Of a stretch of DNA of 64,000 nucleotides, positions 43,463 through 51,387 are shown piece by piece. Both the position numbers and the translations under genes were made by a program. Source of the DNA: Haloarcula regularis (lineage in GTDB: Archaea; Halobacteriota; Halobacteria; Halobacteriales; Haloarculaceae). The notes below the pieces were generated by a model. That model searched no databases. It had not been told where the DNA came from and was given only the letters and a program-made list of their open reading frames with translations. The stretch is taken from assembly GCF_029338315.1 (NCBI RefSeq), contig NZ_CP119794.1, forward strand, positions 1,240,001 through 1,304,000. Reading direction: 5' to 3'. Positions within the stretch are counted from its first letter, which is position 1; each line of letters starts with the position of its first letter.

Positions 43463-43906
43463 TCAGTCACTCTTGCCCAACTCCTGTTCGATCTCGTCGA
43501 AAAGCGAACGAACGCGGTTGCGAATCTCGTCACGGATCTCTCGGACTCGGTCGAGGTCTTTCCCATCTGGATCGTCCAGCGCCCAGTCACGAATGTCGAC
43601 ATCGGACTCGTCAGCGTCGAGTTCGAGCGTCGAACAGCCCATCGTGGCGACGTAGTCACACGACTCGAGTTCGGCCGTCGAGATCTCCCGTGGCACGCGA
43701 TTCGAGAGATTGAAGCCGTCTTCGCGCATCACCTCGACGACGACGTCGTGGACGTGTACAGCGGGATGCGTGCCGCCGGTGAGAATCTCCACGCGGTCCT
43801 CGAGACCCCGACGTTCCCGCTCTTGTTCGGCGAACGCAGTCGACATCTGTGACCGCCCGGCGTTCTGGACACACACGAACGCCACACGAACTGGTGTGTC
43901 GCTCAT
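43463..43906 (-). CDS. arsC: arsenate reductase, low-molecular-weight phosphatase type
   Basis: 147 residues. The P-loop VCVQNAGRSQMSTAFAEQ gives the C-x5-R-S nucleophile motif. A second Cys in ESCDYVATMGCSTLELD and the DWALDDPDGKDLDRVREIRDEI segment fit the thioredoxin-coupled ArsC family. It reduces arsenate to arsenite for export by ACR3. Its ATG overlaps the arsR stop by 4 nt. Confidence 0.94.
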   Translation of the reverse strand: MSDTPVRVAFVCVQNAGRSQMSTAFAEQERERRGLEDRVEILTGGTHPAVHVHDVVVEVMREDGFNLSNRVPREISTAELESCDYVATMGCSTLELDADESDVDIRDWALDDPDGKDLDRVREIRDEIRNRVRSLFDEIEQELGKSD

Positions 43907-44301
43907 CGATCACCCTCACGCGTCTCGTCGAGGGCCCTCAGAAGCGCCTCGGCCCGGTCGGTCGTCTCGTAGTACCGCCACGTCCCGTCTTTTCGCCGCG
44001 TGACCAGCCCGGCGTCGTAGAGGTCCGAAAGGGCGTGACTGATCGCGCTGTCGCTGACGTCGAAGATTGGGTTGATCTCGCAGACACACAGTTCCCGGTC
44101 CGCGGTCGTCAGCAATCGGACGATGTTGTATCGGGTATCGTTTCCCAGCGTCTTGAGTGCCGTTAGCTCGGCGTCGGGGTTGGCGGAGGCAGCCGACCGA
44201 TACGAGCGCAGCGAATCCAGTCGTTCCTCGATATCGGCTTCGCAGCACCCACCACGTTCTTCGGTGATGAGTCGTTCGAGCCGGTCCGTCTGTGAGCTCA
44301 T
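43903..44301 (-). CDS. arsR: ArsR-family arsenic-responsive repressor
   Basis: 132 residues. A winged-helix core (~48-115): LKTLGNDTRYNIVRLLTTADRELCVCEINPIFDVSDSAISHALSDLYDAGLVTRRKDGTWRYYE. The ELCVCE pair on the first recognition helix matches the arsenite-binding Cys site of ArsR. A further CC pair near the N-terminus (GGCCEAD) may add a ligand. It probably represses its own operon. Confidence 0.93.
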   Translation of the reverse strand: MSSQTDRLERLITEERGGCCEADIEERLDSLRSYRSAASANPDAELTALKTLGNDTRYNIVRLLTTADRELCVCEINPIFDVSDSAISHALSDLYDAGLVTRRKDGTWRYYETTDRAEALLRALDETREGDR

Positions 44302-44312
44302 AGATGATCGAT

Positions 44313-44332
44313 TGAACAGTCATTCATATATG
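44313..44332 (-). promoter_or_regulatory. ars operon promoter and putative ArsR operator
   Basis: On the minus strand CATATATG (44325-44332) is a TATA box 24-31 nt before the arsR ATG. TGAA and TTCA flank a 6-nt spacer at 44313-44326, a short inverted repeat placed at the transcription start, as expected for a repressor site. Confidence 0.5.
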
Positions 44333-44510
44333 TCTGTCGAGACAGCGGAGACAGGTCGGGGTGCGCGATACGCGGCTCCGGAGCAGGCTCCGCGATAGCA
44401 GCTGCACCGAGGCGACCGGTCACAGCGGCTGATCCGCCTGACCGAGATGTACGCTGCGAGCGCGGGCCACCGAGGGGGACTGTTAACTGTCACCCCACCG
44501 AATCGGAGTC

Positions 44511-45465
44511 GTGGCGCAGCAACTCATCATCGATACGGACACCGCCGTCGACGACGCCCAGGCCATCCTCATGGCCCTCTGCTCGGAGTCGGTCACCGTC
44601 GAGGCGCTGACGGTCGTCGCCGGCAACGTCGAGTTCGAGTCCGAGGTCGAGAACGCCAAGTACACGCTCGACCTCGCCGGGCGAGCCGAGTCCGTACCGG
44701 TCTACGAGGGAGCGCGCCGACCGCTCGTGAAGGACCTCGACCACGCCACCCACGTCCACGGCGAGGGGGGACTGGGCGGTACCCTGCGCCCGGACACCGC
44801 CATCCCGTCGGCCGACGAACACGCTGTCGACGCCATCGTCGACGCCGCCAGGGCCTCGCCCGGCGAGGTAAGTCTCGCCTGTCTCGGCCCGCTGACGAAC
44901 GTCGCGCTGGCGCTCCGGCGGGAACCGGCCCTGGGCGACCTGCTGGACGATGTCGTCGTGATGGGCGGCGCGGTGAACACGCTGGGCAACGAGACCCCGG
45001 CCGCGGAGTTCAACTTCTGGGCCGACCCCGACGCCGCGAAGGTCGCGCTGCGCGAACTCGACGTGACGCTGGTCGACTGGGGCCTCACGGTGCGACAGGG
45101 CGTCATCGAGGGCGGCCTTAGAGCGCATCGCGGACGCGGAGACGGCCTACGCCGACTTCTTCTCGACCACCACCGCGCTCAGCCGCGCGTTCGCCCGCGA
45201 GCAACGCGGTGTCGACGGCGTCACGTTACCGGACCCCCTGGCGATGGCCTGCCTATTGTGTCCGGACCTGGTGACCGCGGCCGGTACCTACTTCGTCGAC
45301 GTCGACGAGCGCGAGGGGCTGACGCGGGGCTACAGCCTCGTGGACGAACACGGCGTCACCGACGGCGACCCGCGGACGCGCGTGGTCGAATCGGTCGACG
45401 AGCGGCAGTTCGAGCGGATGGTGCTCGACACGCTCCTGCACGGCGACCCCGAACGGTCGCTGTAG
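44511..45465 (+). pseudogene. nucleoside hydrolase (inosine-uridine preferring), frameshifted
   Basis: From GTG 44511, MAQQLIIDTDTAVDDAQAIL has the Ca-binding DTDx3DD pattern (Ala replaces the usual Gly). ACLGPLTNVALALRR and VMGGAVNTLGNETPAAEFNFWADPDAA are strongly conserved family segments. The frame breaks at about 45108-45122. Reading +1 resumes LERIADAETAYADFFSTTTALSR ... DPLAMACLL and ends at 45465. One extra base would explain it. A corrected protein would be ~317 residues, normal for the family. Confidence 0.85.
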
Positions 45466-45579
45466 GCCGTGCGCTCACGGTCGTTCCGGGAGCCGGTGGG
45501 CGCGGTGAGACGGCCTGGAAAAGTGGCTTGCACCTGCAGACAGAACCGGTACGCGGGACCCGGCCCTAGCAGAGACCGC

Positions 45580-45768
45580 ATGGCGGACGAATCAACCGAC
45601 TCGAACGGTACTCTCACAGACAAGCTCCCCGGCGGCACGGCCACGTCGCTGCTCCTCCTCGTCGGGGTCCTCCTGTTCGTCGTCCCCGAACCGATAACGT
45701 CGGTCATCGGGGCCCTGTTCCTCGCCACGGGCATCGGCCTCTGGCTCTCTGGCAAGCTGCTGTCGTAA
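45580..45768 (+). CDS. small membrane protein with PEPITS motif
   Basis: 62 residues. After a polar N-terminus (~20) comes one hydrophobic stretch, SLLLLVGVLLFVVPEPITSVIGALFLATGIGLWL, probably a helical hairpin interrupted by the PEP turn. A very similar stretch (LFVIPEPATSALGLGLMALGGAWWF) is found in another microprotein at 47729-47884. Function unknown. Confidence 0.62.
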   Translation: MADESTDSNGTLTDKLPGGTATSLLLLVGVLLFVVPEPITSVIGALFLATGIGLWLSGKLLS

Positions 45769-45866
45769 GCGGCCGTGGCAGGGCCGGGGTGGCGGGTGTC
45801 GGCCCGACCTGCACGTGCAGCGACAACGCCGACACGGGACCGGGCCGACCCCCCAGTCGGTCTCCA

Positions 45867-46201
45867 ATGACCGAGATCGACTCCACACGGGAGATGACGC
45901 GGACCGAAGTCGCCGAGTATCTACGTGAGTTCGCCGCAGAGCTCGACACCGGGACGCTCGAACGGCCCCGGTGGACAGACGGCGGCGTGACACAGACCCC
46001 GACGACCCGCGGGTCACAGTCATGGTCGGCGACGACAGCGCGACGATCAACCCGCCCGAACGGCTCTCCTTCGAGGTCGCGGTCGAGGCCGACGACCCCC
46101 TGGTCGGGAGCGAGCGGGAATACGAGGTGACCGTCGAACTCAGCTGGCAGACCGAAGAGAGCGAGGACTCGGACCGCAACCCCGAGCTCGAGGTCAAGTA
46201 A
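45867..46201 (+). pseudogene. amphi-Trp domain protein, frameshifted
   Basis: The first part, MTEIDSTREMTRTEVAEYLREFAAELDTG (45867 on), is the helical start typical of amphi-Trp proteins. At about 45980-45995 the frame slips by -1. The continuation DPDDPRVTVMVGDDSATINPPERLSFEVAVEAD ... YEVTVELSW completes the beta part and ends in an acidic tail at 46201. A single missing base accounts for it. Corrected length ~111 residues. Function of the family is unclear. Confidence 0.75.
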
Positions 46202-46591
46202 CCGCCGCCGGAGTCGCTACCTCCTCCCGGGCTGGCTCGCGGCTCTGTCGACACTTCCCGCGTGCACTCGACGCCAGCGACAGCGACCGACCGTCGGTGC
46301 CGGTGCACACGCTGCCGGTCACGTGGGGCCAATAGAGACAGCCTTCCCGGTCGCGCTGTGTCGATGGCGGTGACCCACTGAAAAAGGGGGTGCACGAGCA
46401 GGCAACGGCCACTCCCGGGAGGGCCACCGACTAGGGCACGTGATGATGACCCAGCGCCGAGCGAACGACCGCGCGGCCCCACCCGAACAGTCCCCCGAAC
46501 GAGCGAGCGCGACGCGACCGCCCCGCACAGTGAGTCCGGTGTCGCGAACAGTACGCGACAGCGACCGGTCGCCCCGGCGGAGGGACGGCTG
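46202..46591. other. 390-nt stretch without a convincing gene
   Basis: Reading frames on both strands here have the wrong codon bias and Arg/Pro/Ser-rich translations. No promoter, repeat or RNA gene was seen. ACGGCTG before 46592 is a poor ribosome site for the next gene. Confidence 0.5.
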
Positions 46592-46786
46592 ATGCTGGAG
46601 GTACTGCTGGCCGCCGCGCCGCTCGTCGTCGGCGGCGAGTTCCTCTCGTGGGCCATCGCATTCTTCGCCGTCGCACTGGTCGCGGGCCTGGTCGGGTTCC
46701 GCGGGGTCGCCGGCGTCTCGATGGAGATCGCCCGCCTGTTGGTGCTCGTCTTCCTCGTCCTCGCGGTCGTCGCCTTCCTCCTGTGA
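46592..46786 (+). CDS. DUF1328/YtjA-like small membrane protein
   Basis: 64 residues with two helices: AIAFFAVALVAGLVGFRGVAGVSMEIARLLVLVFLVLAVVAFLL matches the DUF1328 pattern (hydrophobic helix, GF-GGVAG turn, second helix). An N-terminal hydrophobic lead adds ~18 residues. In bacteria YtjA-like proteins are stress-linked but of unknown function. Confidence 0.75.
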   Translation: MLEVLLAAAPLVVGGEFLSWAIAFFAVALVAGLVGFRGVAGVSMEIARLLVLVFLVLAVVAFLL

Positions 46787-46957
46787 CCGGCGACTGGCTC
46801 CGGGTGGGTCGTCCGAGGTTACCGACCGCCGTCTGGCGGTGACGCCGCCGATGTCGCCGTGACCCCTGTCGACGAAACAGGAGCTTACCGGTCGACTGTC
46901 CGGTCGATACGGGCCGCATAGTTAACCGCGTCTGGACTCGTGTGTCGGCATCGACTC

Positions 46958-47623
46958 ATGAGCCAGATGGTCGAGGCCACGTTGCCCGCCGAGCAGTTCG
47001 CGCTGCACGAGACGCTCCAGCAGCACCCCGACGTCACGTTCGACATCCTGCGCCTGGTCGCCGACGGGACGGACCGCGTCATGCCGTTCCTGTGGGCCGG
47101 CGGCGCGGAGACGGAACCGCTGTTTCAGTCGCTCGAGGCCGACTCGAGCACCGAGGACGTCGAACTGCTCGCCGAGTTCGAGGAGGAGACGCTCTTTCGC
47201 ATGGCGTGGATGGCCCACATCCGCCTGATACTGTTCGTCCTCCTCGAGGAGGATGCCACCATCGTCGACGCGGAGGGCCAGCACACCGCCTGGCGCTTCC
47301 GGATTCTCTACCCCGAACACGAGTCGGTGTCGACGACCCACGACTTCTGTGAGGAGTACGACATCGACCTCGAGTTCGAGCGCATCTACCAGCTCTCCGG
47401 GTCCTTCCGGCGTGGACAGTACGGACTCAGCGAGGCCCAGTACGAGACGCTCCAGGAGGGGTACAGACGAGGCTACTACGAGATTCCGCGGGAGATAGAG
47501 CTCCAGGAGCTCGCCGACTTGCTCGACGTGTCCCACCAGGCCCTCTCCGAGCAGTTCCGGCGCGGCCACCGGACGCTCGTCGCGAACACCCTGCACCCAG
47601 ACGACGTCAGCATGGACCTCTGA
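46958..47623 (+). CDS. HTH_10 (Bat-type) transcriptional regulator
   Basis: 221 residues from ATG 46958. The N-terminal ~150 residues form a sensory domain (LPAEQFALHETLQQHPDVTFDILRLVADG ... RFRILYPEHES). The C-terminal HTH_10 is recognisable: YGLSEAQYETLQEGYRRGYYEIPREIELQELADLLDVSHQALSEQFRRGHRTLVAN. It resembles bacterio-opsin-activator relatives that respond to oxygen, light or redox. Targets unknown. It lies 7 kb from the carotenoid genes. Confidence 0.92.
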   Translation: MSQMVEATLPAEQFALHETLQQHPDVTFDILRLVADGTDRVMPFLWAGGAETEPLFQSLEADSSTEDVELLAEFEEETLFRMAWMAHIRLILFVLLEEDATIVDAEGQHTAWRFRILYPEHESVSTTHDFCEEYDIDLEFERIYQLSGSFRRGQYGLSEAQYETLQEGYRRGYYEIPREIELQELADLLDVSHQALSEQFRRGHRTLVANTLHPDDVSMDL

Positions 47624-47697
47624 GCGGTCCGGTCCGGTCGAGTGGCGCGGGACCGGGCGCTATCGCTGACGGGCCAGCCATCGGAGGCGCCGACCTG

Positions 47698-47706
47698 TTT
47701 TAAGAT
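47698..47706 (+). promoter_or_regulatory. TATA element of the 51-residue microprotein
   Basis: TTTTAAGAT ends 22 nt before the ATG at 47729, the best promoter-like box near this gene, giving a leaderless transcript. Confidence 0.5.
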
Positions 47707-47728
47707 ATCGGCGAGTCAACTGGCCCGT

Positions 47729-47884
47729 ATGGACATGGTGCAATATCTCGACGAGGTCGAACCGGTCACGATGGTGCTGGTGGGGTTCGTGCTGTTCGTG
47801 ATTCCGGAGCCGGCCACCTCCGCGCTCGGCCTGGGACTGATGGCGCTGGGCGGCGCATGGTGGTTCTACGAGTGGAACCGCTGA
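47729..47884 (+). CDS. small membrane protein with PEPATS motif
   Basis: 51 residues: MDMVQYLDEVEPVTMVLVG then FVLFVIPEPATSALGL and LMALGGAWWFYEWNR. It is a paralogue-like partner of the 45580 protein: both have a hydrophobic stretch broken by F-V-V/I-P-E-P-x-T-S. No named family. It is tail-to-tail with the deaminase gene, 2 nt apart. Confidence 0.65.
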   Translation: MDMVQYLDEVEPVTMVLVGFVLFVIPEPATSALGLGLMALGGAWWFYEWNR

Positions 47885-47886
47885 GG

Positions 47887-48348
47887 CTACCAGTCGTACG
47901 CCTCGTGTATCGCCCGGCCCGACTCGTTGCACAGCGGGCCGACGACGTCGGTGACGCCCGCGAGGACGGCCGCGGACCGGACCGGGGCGCCCTGGTCGGT
48001 GAACTCGCCGATCTCGTCGCCCCCGACGCTGTAGACGACCCGTCCCAGACCCGCGTGGCGGATACCCCCGGCACACATCGGACAGGGCTCGGTGCTCGTG
48101 TACAGCACCGTCTCGGCGCGTTCGGACGGCGTCAACTCGCGGATGGCGCGCGTCGCGAGCGTGAGTTCCGGATGCGCACGGACGTCGTCCTCGGTGACGA
48201 CGCGGTTGCCGGCCTCCATCACGACCGCGTCGTCGCGGACGAGCACCGACCCGAAGGGCCGGTCGCCGCGCTCGGCGGCCTCGCGGGCGAGCGTGAACGC
48301 GCGACCGAGGTGTGATTCGTGGTCGAACGTCTCGAATGTACAGGCCAT
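47887..48348 (-). CDS. cytidine/deoxycytidylate deaminase-family nucleoside deaminase
   Basis: 153 residues. Zn motif II TSTEPCPMCAGGIRHAGLGRVVYSV has the PCxxC ligands. Motif I reads RAHPELTLATRAIREL, so the usual HAE is HPE. RPFGSVLVRDD is typical of guanine or nucleoside deaminases of the TadA/GuaD branch. It would deaminate a purine base or nucleoside. The Pro in the proton-shuttle motif is unusual. Confidence 0.88.
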   Translation of the reverse strand: MACTFETFDHESHLGRAFTLAREAAERGDRPFGSVLVRDDAVVMEAGNRVVTEDDVRAHPELTLATRAIRELTPSERAETVLYTSTEPCPMCAGGIRHAGLGRVVYSVGGDEIGEFTDQGAPVRSAAVLAGVTDVVGPLCNESGRAIHEAYDW

Positions 48349-48405
48349 ACCCGCAGGACGGGGCCGAGAGGGGTATAGCCTCGGGCGCTGGCCGGTCGGC
48401 CAGCG

Positions 48406-48558
48406 TCACAACTTCGCGAGCGACGCCTCTGCCGGGGGTTCGAGTTCCGCGAGTTCGTAGAGGCGGCCGTCCTTGCGGAAGGCGAGCACGAGTGCGTCGA
48501 CGTCGCCTTCCTCGGCGACGCGCAGGTAGGCGTAGTCGGATGGCTGATCCTGTCCCAT
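48406..48558 (-). CDS. 50-residue acidic haloarchaeal protein
   Basis: MGQDQPSDYAYLRVAEEGDVDALVLAFRKDGRLYELAELEPPAEASLAKL. It looks like a compact alpha/beta module and is soluble. No family recognised. The start at 48558 is chosen because the longer frame reaches into the promoter-like AT-rich stretch 48590-48630. Confidence 0.55.
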   Translation of the reverse strand: MGQDQPSDYAYLRVAEEGDVDALVLAFRKDGRLYELAELEPPAEASLAKL

Positions 48559-48648
48559 AGCCGCTCGTTCGCCCGTGGACCCCGAAGTAATGAATCCCCT
48601 TATTTCGTTGTCATGATTGATATTCTGGGGCAACAATGGGAGGCCCGC

Positions 48649-49398
48649 CTACAGGTCGACAGTGGCGAGATCAGCCTCGAGGTCGTCTACGTGGTCGTTG
48701 TACGCGCGGACGAAGTCGCAAAACCGGGGCGCGTACTCCCGGATGTCCGCCGCGCTGGGGTGGTCGTACTGGGAGACGAGGTAGACGCCACTCGACCCGC
48801 CGACGCGGAGGTACGAGACGCCGTCGCGGTCCCACTTCAGCTCCCAGCGGGTGCCCCCGACCCGCGTCGTGAAGGTGCCGTAGTCGCCGCCTTCGTAGCG
48901 CCGGAGCTGGCCGGCGATGCGGTCACAGACCTCCCGGACGCGGTCCAGCACCCGGTCGCGTTCGGCCACGACGCCGTCGGTCGACTCGACCGCCGGAAAG
49001 TCCGTCGAGACGTCGTCGAGGACGCCGCTGAGCGAGCGAACGTAGTCGTTGAACCCCTCGACGAACGCGCCGTAGTCGGCGAGCGCGTCGGCCAGGGCCG
49101 CCGGGTCCGGCGGGCGCTTGGTCGAGACGACGTACGTCTCCGCGCCGCGGCCGGGGTCGAACCGCAGATACTCCAGGTCGCCGCCCTCGTACTTGACCGT
49201 CCACTCGCCCCGGTCTGTCTCGACGGTCCGCTGGCCGTAATCCCCGCCCTCGAGGCGGGCGAGCTCGTAGGCGATGCGCCCGGCGTGATCACGGACCGCG
49301 GCCAGGACCTCGTCGCGGTGCTCGGCGATGGCGTCGGTCTCCGTCGGGTCGACTGGTGGCCACTCGGTCACGACTCCGGGGAGCACCGCGACGGACAT
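48649..49398 (-). CDS. protein with two tandem ~95-residue repeats
   Basis: 249 residues from ATG 49398; a GTG at 49425 overlapping the E1-alpha stop is an alternative. Two halves are clearly homologous: the first has RIAYELARLEGGDYGQRTVETDRGEW ... YGAFVEGFNDYVRSL; the second has RIAGQLRRYEGGDYGTFTTRVGGTRW ... FCDFVRAYNDHVDDL. Each begins with a helix, then EGGDYG and a beta sheet, then a helix. No known family. It follows the E1-alpha gene closely, so an operon is likely. Confidence 0.75.
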   Translation of the reverse strand: MSVAVLPGVVTEWPPVDPTETDAIAEHRDEVLAAVRDHAGRIAYELARLEGGDYGQRTVETDRGEWTVKYEGGDLEYLRFDPGRGAETYVVSTKRPPDPAALADALADYGAFVEGFNDYVRSLSGVLDDVSTDFPAVESTDGVVAERDRVLDRVREVCDRIAGQLRRYEGGDYGTFTTRVGGTRWELKWDRDGVSYLRVGGSSGVYLVSQYDHPSAADIREYAPRFCDFVRAYNDHVDDLEADLATVDL

Positions 49399-49421
49399 AA
49401 CGAGCCCGGTGTCGACCGCGT

Positions 49422-50534
49422 TCACCCGTCTTCGAGCAGCACGTCGTCGCCGTGGCGCTCGCGCAGCGCCTCGAAGTACTCCCGCTGGGCGTCGATGTTC
49501 GCCGTCGACTCGGCGTAGACGTCGGCAAAGAGGTCAGTTGGGTCCGGCGCGTAGTCGGTCGCCCTGTCGACGATGGCCGCGAGCGTGTCCTCGACCTCGG
49601 AGTCCATCGCCTCGAGGCGGGCGTCGTCGACGAGGCCGCGGTCCCGCAGGAACGTCTCGAAGCGGTCGAGTGGGTCGCGGTCGCGCCACCGCTCGACATC
49701 CGCCTCGTCGCGGTACACCTCCGGGTCGTCGGCGGTCGTGTGGGCGCCGAAGCGGTACTGGACCGCCTCGAGGAGTATCGGGCGCGCGGTGCCCGCCGGC
49801 GGGTCCAGGGCCCGCTCCCGGGCGGCCTCCGTGACGACGTACGTCGCCAGCGGGTCCATCCCGTCGACCTGGACGCCGTCGAACCCGTAGGCGTCGGCCT
49901 TCTGGGCGATGGTCTCGCTTACGGTCTGGCGCTCGCGAGGGACCGAGATGGCCCACTGGTTGTTGTTGCAGACAAAGAGCGTCGGCGTGTCGAACACGCC
50001 GGCGAAGTTCATCGCCTCGTGGAAGTCGCCCTCGCTGGTCGCACCGTCGCCGAAGTGGACGACGCCAACCCGGTCGTCTCCCTGGCGTTTTGCCGCCCAG
50101 GACCACCCGACTGCGTGGGGGATGTGCCCGCCGATGGAGATGTTCAGCGGGAAGACGTCGATGTCCGCGAGCGCGGCGTTGCCCACCTCGTGGCCCATCC
50201 AGTAGAGGACGTACTCCCAGGGGAGGCCCCTGGCTACCAGCGCCCCGTGTTCGCGGTACTGGAAGAACAGCGTGTCGTCGTCGGCCAGCGCGTACGTCGA
50301 CCCGATCTGTGACCCCTCCTGGCCGGCGAGCGAGGCGTAAGTGCCGAGCCGACCCTGTCGCTGGAGGCTGATCAGCCGCTCGTCCAGCCGTCGGGCGAAG
50401 CGCATGTCCCGCAGCATCTCGACCAGCGTCTCGTCGGACAGGTCGGGGACGAGTCCCGGAGCGACGACCTCGCCGTCCGCGTCGAGGATCTGTACGCGGT
50501 CGTCCGGTGCCCTGTCGAGCACGTCGTCTGTCAT
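49422..50534 (-). CDS. thiamine-diphosphate dehydrogenase E1-alpha (pyruvate/2-oxoacid type)
   Basis: 370 residues. The thiamine-diphosphate motif FGDGATSEGDFHEAMNFAGVFDTPTLFVCNNNQWAI (GDG...NN) is complete. Earlier segments: QGRLGTYASLAGQEGSQIG, FFQYREHGALVARG and NISIGGHIPHAVG. It would be the alpha chain of an E1 decarboxylase. No E1-beta, E2 or E3 gene lies in the window. A thiamine-type transporter operon lies ~0.9 kb away. The substrate is unspecified. Confidence 0.92.
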   Translation of the reverse strand: MTDDVLDRAPDDRVQILDADGEVVAPGLVPDLSDETLVEMLRDMRFARRLDERLISLQRQGRLGTYASLAGQEGSQIGSTYALADDDTLFFQYREHGALVARGLPWEYVLYWMGHEVGNAALADIDVFPLNISIGGHIPHAVGWSWAAKRQGDDRVGVVHFGDGATSEGDFHEAMNFAGVFDTPTLFVCNNNQWAISVPRERQTVSETIAQKADAYGFDGVQVDGMDPLATYVVTEAARERALDPPAGTARPILLEAVQYRFGAHTTADDPEVYRDEADVERWRDRDPLDRFETFLRDRGLVDDARLEAMDSEVEDTLAAIVDRATDYAPDPTDLFADVYAESTANIDAQREYFEALRERHGDDVLLEDG

Positions 50535-50590
50535 TCGGTACCAGTACCCTGGGGTGGTCGGTGTAAAAAAGGTGCGTCCGGCCGTCGCGG

Positions 50591-51247
50591 TCAGTCCAGC
50601 CAGCCCAGGACGGTCCGTCGCCCCTCGAGCTGGTCGTCGGGCATCACCTCGAGGACGACGATGCCGTCGTAGTGGCGCTCGAGCAGCTGGACCGTCGTCT
50701 CGAGGTCGATGTCGCCGCGCCCGATTGCGAGGCCGTCCTGTGTCCGGGTCCCGTCGGTGAGGTGGACGACCGGTATCCGGTCACCGTAGGTCCGCAGCAG
50801 TCGTTCTAGCGCCTCGAGATAGTCCGCTTCGGCCGCGTAGAGGTGGGCCGTGTCGAGGACGAGTTCGTGGCCCGGATCGAACAGCTGGCGTTCGAGGTGG
50901 AAGACGCTCGCGCCGGGGTTGTTCTCGTAGCCGTGTGGCGCCGCGAACCCGTGGGCCTCGAGCTGGGAGGTGTGCGTGTGCTGGGCGTACTGGCTGTGGA
51001 CGACCAGGTACGCATCCAGTCGGGTGGCCAGGTCGTCCGCCCGGTGGAAGGCGTCGCCGTCCTCGGGCACCGCGTGGGGCGTGTGGACCGACGCAGCGCC
51101 GACCGGCGCACGCTCGACCGTCGCGGCCGTCGCCTCGACGTCCTCGACGGCGGCTTGCGAGAGGTACAGTTCCACCCGGTCGAACCCCCGTGCCGCCGCC
51201 GCGTCGAGCGCGTCGGAATTCGGGGGACACTTGCCGACGAGGTCCAT
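50591..51247 (-). CDS. TIM-barrel xylose-isomerase-like/AP endonuclease-family protein
   Basis: 218 residues. The second ATG at 51247 (MDLVGKCPPNSDAL) is preferred because GGGAG lies 6 nt before it. Metal-ligand-like residues appear in VHTPHAVPED, VVHSQYA, ELVLDTAHLYA, VVHLTDGTRTQDG and IVVLEVMPDDQ, matching the AP2Ec barrel order. Typical substrates are sugars or inositol derivatives. It shares a convergent end with the E1-alpha region. Confidence 0.82.
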   Translation of the reverse strand: MDLVGKCPPNSDALDAAAARGFDRVELYLSQAAVEDVEATAATVERAPVGAASVHTPHAVPEDGDAFHRADDLATRLDAYLVVHSQYAQHTHTSQLEAHGFAAPHGYENNPGASVFHLERQLFDPGHELVLDTAHLYAAEADYLEALERLLRTYGDRIPVVHLTDGTRTQDGLAIGRGDIDLETTVQLLERHYDGIVVLEVMPDDQLEGRRTVLGWLD

Positions 51248-51363
51248 GTGCATCTCCCTGCGAGCGGGAGCGCCATAACGCTCGGGGCCTGGCAGGCCGG
51301 GGCCGGTGATTCGCCCCTTCCGTCGGCCGACTGTGCCGTCGTCGCGTAACGGTCCGCTTATGT

Positions 51364-51386
51364 ACCACCGAGTGAAACCACCGGGT
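51364..51386 (+). promoter_or_regulatory. direct repeat at the tbpA-like promoter
   Basis: ACCACCGAGT (51364-51373) is repeated as ACCACCGGGT (51377-51386) just before the ATG at 51388. A weak TATA (CTTATGT, ~51356-51362) sits upstream, so the repeats would lie at the transcription start and could bind a repressor. Confidence 0.4.
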
Positions 51387-51387
51387 A

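Noticed and set aside
41742..43655. 637-codon plus-strand frame over the arsenic operon
   Set aside because: Antisense to ACR3 and arsC; charged, low-complexity translation.
46194..46528. Small minus-strand frames (77 and 69 codons)
   Set aside because: Codon use unlike neighbours, no start signal, no homology; left as gene-free.
51254..51387. TPP riboswitch upstream of the thiamine-type operon
   Set aside because: I looked for CTGAGA and the other conserved TPP elements and did not find them; the leader is also too short.
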